A stretch of 64,000 nucleotides of DNA, taken from Piliocolobus tephrosceles (taxonomy: Eukaryota; Chordata; Mammalia; Primates; Cercopithecidae). Below, piece by piece: positions 58,568-64,000 of this stretch. The stretch is from contig NC_045435.1 in assembly GCF_002776525.5 (NCBI RefSeq), forward strand, positions 128,689,339-128,753,338, read 5' to 3'. A program made the position numbers and the translations under genes. How positions within the stretch are numbered: position 1 is the stretch's first letter; each line of letters starts with the position of its first letter. The notes under the pieces were generated by a model. The model did not search any database. It saw only the letters and a program-made list of their open reading frames with translations, and was not told the DNA's origin.

Positions 58568-61500
58568 GGGTATTCTAAAGAGCGTCTCTAAATGTTCTTT
58601 CTCAGATTCCACAGAAACAGTGATTTCAAACTGCACAATCCAAACAATGATTTAACTCTTTTAGATGAATACAAACATCACAAAAGTGTTGCACAGAAAG
58701 CTTCCCTCCAATTTTTGATGGGAGACATTTCCTTGTTCTACACAGGCCTCCAGTTGCCACTTACTATCCCTTCGCGGAACCCTCAGAGGCTGACTTTCAA
58801 ACTGGGAAATGTAGGGTAAGATTTAAGCCTGTGAAAAGAATGGTCTGGTCAGAGAGCAGTTTCCTCGAGTGCTTCTTTCTGTTTTTTATTGGACGACATT
58901 TCACTTTTTGCCATAGCTATCAATGTGCCCCGAGTATCACTCTTTTGGTTTTACAGGAACAGTGTTCAAACTGCACCATAAGAGAAGAACATTAGAACTC
59001 CCAGAGGGGAATGCACACATCACCAAGCAGTTTCTCAGAAAGCTTCTCTCCAGTTTTTATCTGACTATATTTCCTATTTGACCATAGGCCCAAATGTGAT
59101 CCCAAATATCCCTTCATGGATCCATCAACGAGGGAGTTTCCAAGCTGCATAATGTAAAGAAAGCTTCATCTATGGGAGAAGAATAAACATAGAAAAGAGC
59201 AGATTCACAGAAAGCTCCTTTGCAGTTTTAATCTGAAGACATTTCCTTTTTCACCATAGTCATGAGTGTGCTCCCAAAGTCCCTTCCTGGATCCGTCCAT
59301 GACAGTTTTCAAGCTGTGTAATATAAGGAATCCTTTATCTCCATGAGATTACACATATCACAGAGTAGTTTCCTATACAGCTTCTTTCCAGGTTTTGTCT
59401 GAGCCTATTTCCCTTTTCACCATCGGCATCAACATGCTCCCGAATATCACTTGATACCTGTTTCTCCAAAAGGGTTTCCCTGATGTTGTAAGAGAAGAGT
59501 GGTATAACACTGTGAGTGGAATGCACACGTCACAAAGCAGTTCCTCGNNNNNNNNNNAGATTGCACTCCCAAATGTCCCTTCGTGGATCCGTGCATGACA
59601 TAGTTTCCAAACTGTGTAATATAAGAAAAGTTTTATGCAAGATGAATAGATATATTTAATACTAAGCAGTTTCACAGGAATCGTCTTTCCAGTTTTGTCT
59701 GAGGATATTTCCTTTTTCACCATAGCCATCCTATACTCCCGAATGTCTCTTGGTAGCTTTTTCTCCAAAAGGGATTCCGGAATCCTCTAGGAGAAGAGAG
59801 GTATAACACTGTGAGTGGAATGCACACGTCACAATTCAGTTCCTCGGAAAGCTTCTCTCCAGTTTCGGTCTGAACATATTTCCTTTTTCACCGTAACAAT
59901 CAAGTGCTCCCGAATGTCCCATCACACACTAAGCATACACAGGGTTATAAAAGTACTCAATGTAAAGAGAGGCTTAACTTTATTTCAGTATATTTCACTA
60001 TTTGCCATAGTCCTCAGTGCGCTCCGAAATATCACTTTTTCGATTACACAGGAATAGTATTTAAACACTGCCTTGTGAGAAAAGAGGAATAACTCCCTGA
60101 GCAGAATGCATACATCACAAGTAGTTTCTCAGAAAGCTTGTATCCAGTTTTTATCTGAAGATATCTCCTCATTCACTGAAGGCCAGAATGTGCTCCCGAA
60201 TGTCCCTTTGCAGATTGGTGCAAGATGTAGTTTCCAAACTGCATCATATGAGAAAGGTTTGAACTATGTGATATGAATAGATATATCCAAGACGAAGCAA
60301 TTTCGTCGAAATCTTCTTTCCTGTTTTGTCGGAGAATATTTATTTTTTCACCTTAGACGTCCCTGTACTCCCGAATTTCTCTTGTTAGTTTTTTCTCCAA
60401 AGGGGATTCCGGAATCCTCTAGGAGAAGAAAGGTATATTGCTGTGAGTGGAATGCACACGTCATAAAGCAGTTTCTCGGAAAGCTTCTGTCTAGTTTTGA
60501 TCTGAACATATTTCTTTTTTCACCGTAAGCCTCAATGTGCCCCTGAATGTCCCGTCACATGCTAAACATACACAGAGGTATATAACTACTCAACATAAGG
60601 AGAGGCTTAACTAAGTGAGAGTAATTAAGACGACACAGAGTAGTTTCACAGAAATCTTCCTTCTGGATTTTACCTGAAGATATTTCTTTCTCCATGTTCT
60701 AAGGATCGTTCCCAAATGTCCTTCCTCAGATTCCTCAAAAACAGTGATTTCAAGCTGCTCAATCCAAAGAATGGTTTAAATAAGTGAGATGAATACACAC
60801 ATCGCAAAGCAGTTTCTCAGAAAGTTACTCTGCAGGTTTCATCGGAAGATGTTTTCTTGCTCACCACAAGCCTCTGGGCATCACTAAATATCCCTTCACA
60901 GATTCTTCAAGACAGAATTTCGAAGATGGGCAACATAGAGTAAGCATAAATTCTGTGAAGTGAATGCACATACCAGAGATCAGATCCTTGGAACGCTTCT
61001 TTCCTGATTTTATTTCAGTACATTTCACTATTTGCGATAGTCCTCAGTGCGCTCCGATATATCAGGTTTTCGGTTACACAGGAACAGTGTTTAAACACTA
61101 GTTTGGGAGAAAAGAAGTATAACTCCCTGAGCAGAATGCATACATCTCAAGTAGTTTCTCATAAAGCTTTCATGGAGTTTTTATCTGAAGATATATCCTC
61201 TTTCACCTTAGGCCTGAATGTGCTCCCAAAAGTCCCTTCGTGGATTCGGGCATGATGGAGTTTCCAAACTGCGTAATATAAGAAAGGTTTGAACTATGCA
61301 TGATGAATAGATATATCTACCACGAAGCAGTTTCACAGAAAGCTTCTTTCCAGTTCTCTCTGAGGATACATCTTTTTTCACCATAGCCGTCCACATACTC
61401 CCGAATGTCTCTTGGTAGTTTTTCTCCACAAGGGATTCCGGAATCCTCTAGGAGAAGAAAGGTATATTTCTGTGAGTGGAATGCACATGTCACAGAGCAG

Positions 61501-61722
61501 CTCCTCAGAAAGCTTCTCTCCAGTTTCTATCTGAAGACGTTGCCTTTCTCACAATAACCTTCAAATCGCGCCTGAATATCCCTTCGCAGTCTAAACAATA
61601 ACAGTGTAATGATACTGCTCAGTGAAAAAAGAAGCTTAACTGTGTGAACAGAATTCACGTGACACAGAGCAGTTTCACAGATACCTTCCTGCTGGTTTCC
61701 CTCTGAGGTTATTTCTTCTTCA
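58568..61722 (-). repeat. Alphoid HOR unit 22, scrambled and gap-containing
   Basis: M1-M6 in order up to the 10-N gap. After the gap: M11, M12, M7, a jump within M7 to M10 (about 59,978, ggcttaactttatttcagta), M11, M12, M7-M13. The M12-to-M7 step occurs twice, as in unit 21. All copies carry outer-subfamily variants. The order across the gap cannot be trusted. Confidence 0.75.
59548..59557. other. 10-N assembly gap
   Basis: Ten N at the boundary of an M6/M7 monomer (left, ttcctcg) and an M11 monomer (right, agattgcactccc). Monomer phase is lost, so the two sides are not simply neighbours and the real gap length is unknown. Confidence 0.99.
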
Positions 61723-63266
61723 GGCTATTCTAAGGAGCATCTTTAGACTGCTTAATGTAAGGAGAGGCTTAACTAAGTGAGAGGAATTAAGATGACACAG
61801 AGTAGATTCACAGAGAGATTCCTTCTGGATTTTACCTGAGGATATTTATTTCTCCATGATCTAAGGATTGCTTCCAAATGTCCTTCCTCAGATTCCACAA
61901 AAACAGTGATTTCAATCTGCTAAATCCAAAGAACGGTTTACATCTTTGAGATGAATAAACATATCGCAAAGCAGTTGTTCAGAAAGTTACTCTGCAGGTT
62001 TCATCGGAAGATATTTCCTTGCTCACCACAAGCCTCCGTGCGTCACTAAATATCCCTTCACAGACTCGTCAAAGACAGAATTTCGAAACAGGGCAACATG
62101 GTGTAAGCATAAATTCTGTGAAGTGAATGCAAATATCAGAGAGGAGATTCTTGAAACGCTTCTTTCTCGATTTTATTTCAGTATATTTCACTATTTGCCA
62201 CTGACTTGTGAGAAAAGTGGTATACTTCTCTGAGTGGAATGCATACATCACAAAGTAGTTTCTGAGAAAGCTTCTATCCAGTTTTTATCTGAAGATATCT
62301 CCTCTTTCACCATAGACCTGAATGTGCTCCTGAATGTCCCTTTGCGGATCTGTGCATGACAAAGTTTCCAAACAGTGTAATATAATTAAAGTTTTAAGTA
62401 TAGGAGAAGAAGATATACAAGCAAACAAAGCAGTTTCACAGAAATTTCTTTACACGTTTGTCTGAGGATATTTCCTTTATCACCATAGTCATCGCTATAG
62501 TCCCCAATATCTCTTGGTAGACTTTTCTCCAAAAGGGATTCCGGAATCCTCTGGGAGAAGAAAGGTATATTTCTGTGAGTGGAATGCACACGTCACAATG
62601 CATCTCCTCAGAGGGCTTCTCTCCAGTTTCTATCTGAAGAAGTTTCCCTTCCCACAGTAGGCCTCAAAGTCCTCCAGAATATCCCCTCGCAGACTAAACA
62701 AAAAGAGTGTTATGATACAGCTCAATGAAAAGAGAAGCTTAACTGTGTGAGTGGAATTCATGGAACACAGAGCAATTTCACAGAAAGCTTCCTTCTGGTT
62801 TCTCTCTGTGGTTATTTCTTTTTCAGGATATTCTAAAGAGCCTTTCCAAATGTCCTTTCTCAGATTCCACAGAAATAGTGATTTCAAACTACTCAACTCA
62901 AAGAAAGATTTAACTCTATGTGATCAATACAAATATCACAAAAGAGTTGCGCAGAAAACTTCTCTCCGATTTTCGATGGAAGACAATTCCATGTCTCACA
63001 GAGGCCTCTGGTGTCGACTTACTATAACTTCGCAGAAACATCAAAGAACGACTTTCAAACTGGGAAATGTAGAGTAAGCTTTAACCCTGTGAAAAGTATG
63101 GACCTTTGTCATAGATTTGAAAAATCACAGATTTTTCAAAGACAGAGTTTCACAGATTTTTCAAAGACCGAGTTTCGAAACTGTGCAACATACAGTAAAC
63201 ATTAATTCTTTGAAATGAATGCTCATATCAGAGAGCAGATTCTTGGAACACTTCTTCCTCGATTTT
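61723..63266 (-). repeat. Alphoid HOR tail, paralogous to 5.2-6.3 kb
   Basis: A truncated M1 jumps at about 61,745 into M7/M8. M8, M9, a shortened M10, M11-M13, M1 and M2 follow, then a jump near 63,103 into M9 and M10 before the L1. The M10 deletion (about 62,199), 'aatttctttacacgtttgtc' (about 62,442) and 'catctcctcagagggcttct' (about 62,602) exactly recall 5539, 5791 and 5941. Confidence 0.8.
63126..63175. repeat. 25-bp tandem duplication at an alphoid junction
   Basis: cacagatttttcaaagacag plus 5 bp (63,126-63,150) is repeated at 63,151-63,175 with one mismatch. It sits just after the M2-to-M9 jump, so it is probably part of that rearrangement. Confidence 0.85.
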
Positions 63267-64000
63267 CTTTTTTTTTTTTTATTATACTTTAAGTTCTAGG
63301 GTACATGTGCATAACGTGCAGGTTACATATGTATACATGTGCCATGTTGGTGTGCTGCACCCATCAACTCGTCAGCACCCATCAATTCATCATTTATATC
63401 AGGTATAACTCCCCAATGCAATCCCTCCCCCTTCCCCCCTCCCCATGATAGGCCCCAGTGTGTGATGTTCCCCTTCCCGAGTCCAAGTGAGCTCATTGTT
63501 CAGTTCCCACCTATGAGTGAGAACATGCGGTGTTTGGTTTTCTCTTCTTGTGATAATTTGCTAAGAATGATGGTTTCCAGCTGCATCCATGTCTCTACAA
63601 AGGACGCAAACTCATCCTTTTTTATGGCTGCATAGTATTCCATGGTGTATATGTGCCACATTTTCTTAATCCAGTCTGTCACTGATGGACATTTGGGTTG
63701 ATTCCAAGTCTTTGCTATTGTGAATAGTGCCGCAATAAACATACGTGTGCATGTGTCTTTGTAGTAGCATAATTTATAATCCTTTGGGTATATACCCAGT
63801 AGTGGGATGGCTGGGTCATATGGTACATCTAGTTCTAGGTCCTTGAGGAATCGCCATACTGTTTTCCATAATGGTTGAACTAGTTTACAATCCCACCAAC
63901 AGTGTAAAAGTGTTCCTATTTCTCCACATCCTCTCCAACACCTGTTGTTTCCTGATTTTTTAATGATTGCCATTCTAACTGGTGTGAGATGGTATCTCAT
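63267..64000 (-). mobile_element. L1 3' end, continuing beyond the window
   Basis: A T run (63,268-63,280) followed by attatactttaagttctag marks an L1 3' terminus on the - strand, inserted in alphoid M10 (cttcttcctcgatttt). The element runs past the window end, so its length and second target-site copy are not visible. It looks younger than the 28.5-kb L1 because its visible ORF2 frame is open. Confidence 0.95.
63500..64000 (-). CDS. L1 ORF2 C-terminal part (open, cut by window end)
   Basis: 166 codons open to the stop at 63,500, carrying the C-terminal cysteine-histidine motif [18 protein letters not shown] and the usual ending (MFSLIGGN). This is the last part of the L1 endonuclease/reverse-transcriptase protein. 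Whether the rest of the frame is intact cannot be judged here. Confidence 0.85.
   Translation of the reverse strand: MRYHLTPVRMAIIKKSGNNRCWRGCGEIGTLLHCWWDCKLVQPLWKTVWRFLKDLELDVPYDPAIPLLGIYPKDYKLCYYKDTCTRMFIAALFTIAKTWNQPKCPSVTDWIKKMWHIYTMEYYAAIKKDEFASFVETWMQLETIILSKLSQEEKTKHRMFSLIGGN

Overview
This window is primate pericentromeric or centromeric heterochromatin. Almost all of it is alpha-satellite (alphoid) DNA of about 171 bp per monomer, in one orientation; the + strand is the reverse complement of the usual alphoid consensus. The Alu at 56.1 kb carries the variant set I associate with Old World monkey AluY (AluYR type: CTCAAG near its start, AAACTAGCC, CATAAACCC, GATCTGGCC). I therefore infer a macaque-, baboon- or vervet-like cercopithecid rather than an ape. 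There are no bacterial features, and no tRNA or rRNA genes.

The alphoid DNA is not simply monomeric. Thirteen distinguishable monomer types (called M1-M13 here) recur in fixed order with a period of about 2.22 kb (13 x 171), so the array is a diverged higher-order repeat (HOR) with about 23 full or rearranged units. Inside the 13-mer, M1-M7 and M8-M13 are paralogous halves (M1~M8, M2~M9, M3~M10, M4/M5~M11, M6~M12, M7~M13). It looks like an ancestral 6-mer that gained one monomer and was then duplicated into a 7+6 unit. Several units carry deletions, six-monomer register shifts, or one small inversion. Subfamily variants separate an 'outer' type (about 1-5 kb and 55.4-62 kb) from an 'inner' type (about 6-55 kb). 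The outer-to-inner transition near 5.2-6.3 kb is repeated in the same direction near 61.9-63.1 kb.

Six insertions interrupt the array. (1) 2.55-4.65 kb, - strand: a young processed copy of histone deacetylase 1 with a 47-nt poly(A), 16-bp target-site duplications and an intact 482-codon ORF. (2) 28.55-34.79 kb, - strand: a full-length L1 of about 6.24 kb with both ORFs broken. (3) 37.69-40.52 kb, + strand: a heavily deleted class I endogenous retrovirus with two LTRs and a primer-binding site resembling the tRNA-Phe (HERV-F-like) type. (4) 41.70-42.62 kb: a short 5'-inverted (twin-primed) L1. (5) 56.10-56.40 kb: the AluY. (6) 63.27 kb to the window end, - strand: another L1. A 10-N assembly gap lies at 59,548.

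The only credible protein-coding sequence that is still intact is the HDAC1 retro-ORF. The other open frames are alphoid shadows or broken transposon frames. The main points of interest are the intact deacetylase retrocopy inside satellite DNA and the nested 13-mer HOR, an organisation not usually associated with Old World monkey alphoid DNA.
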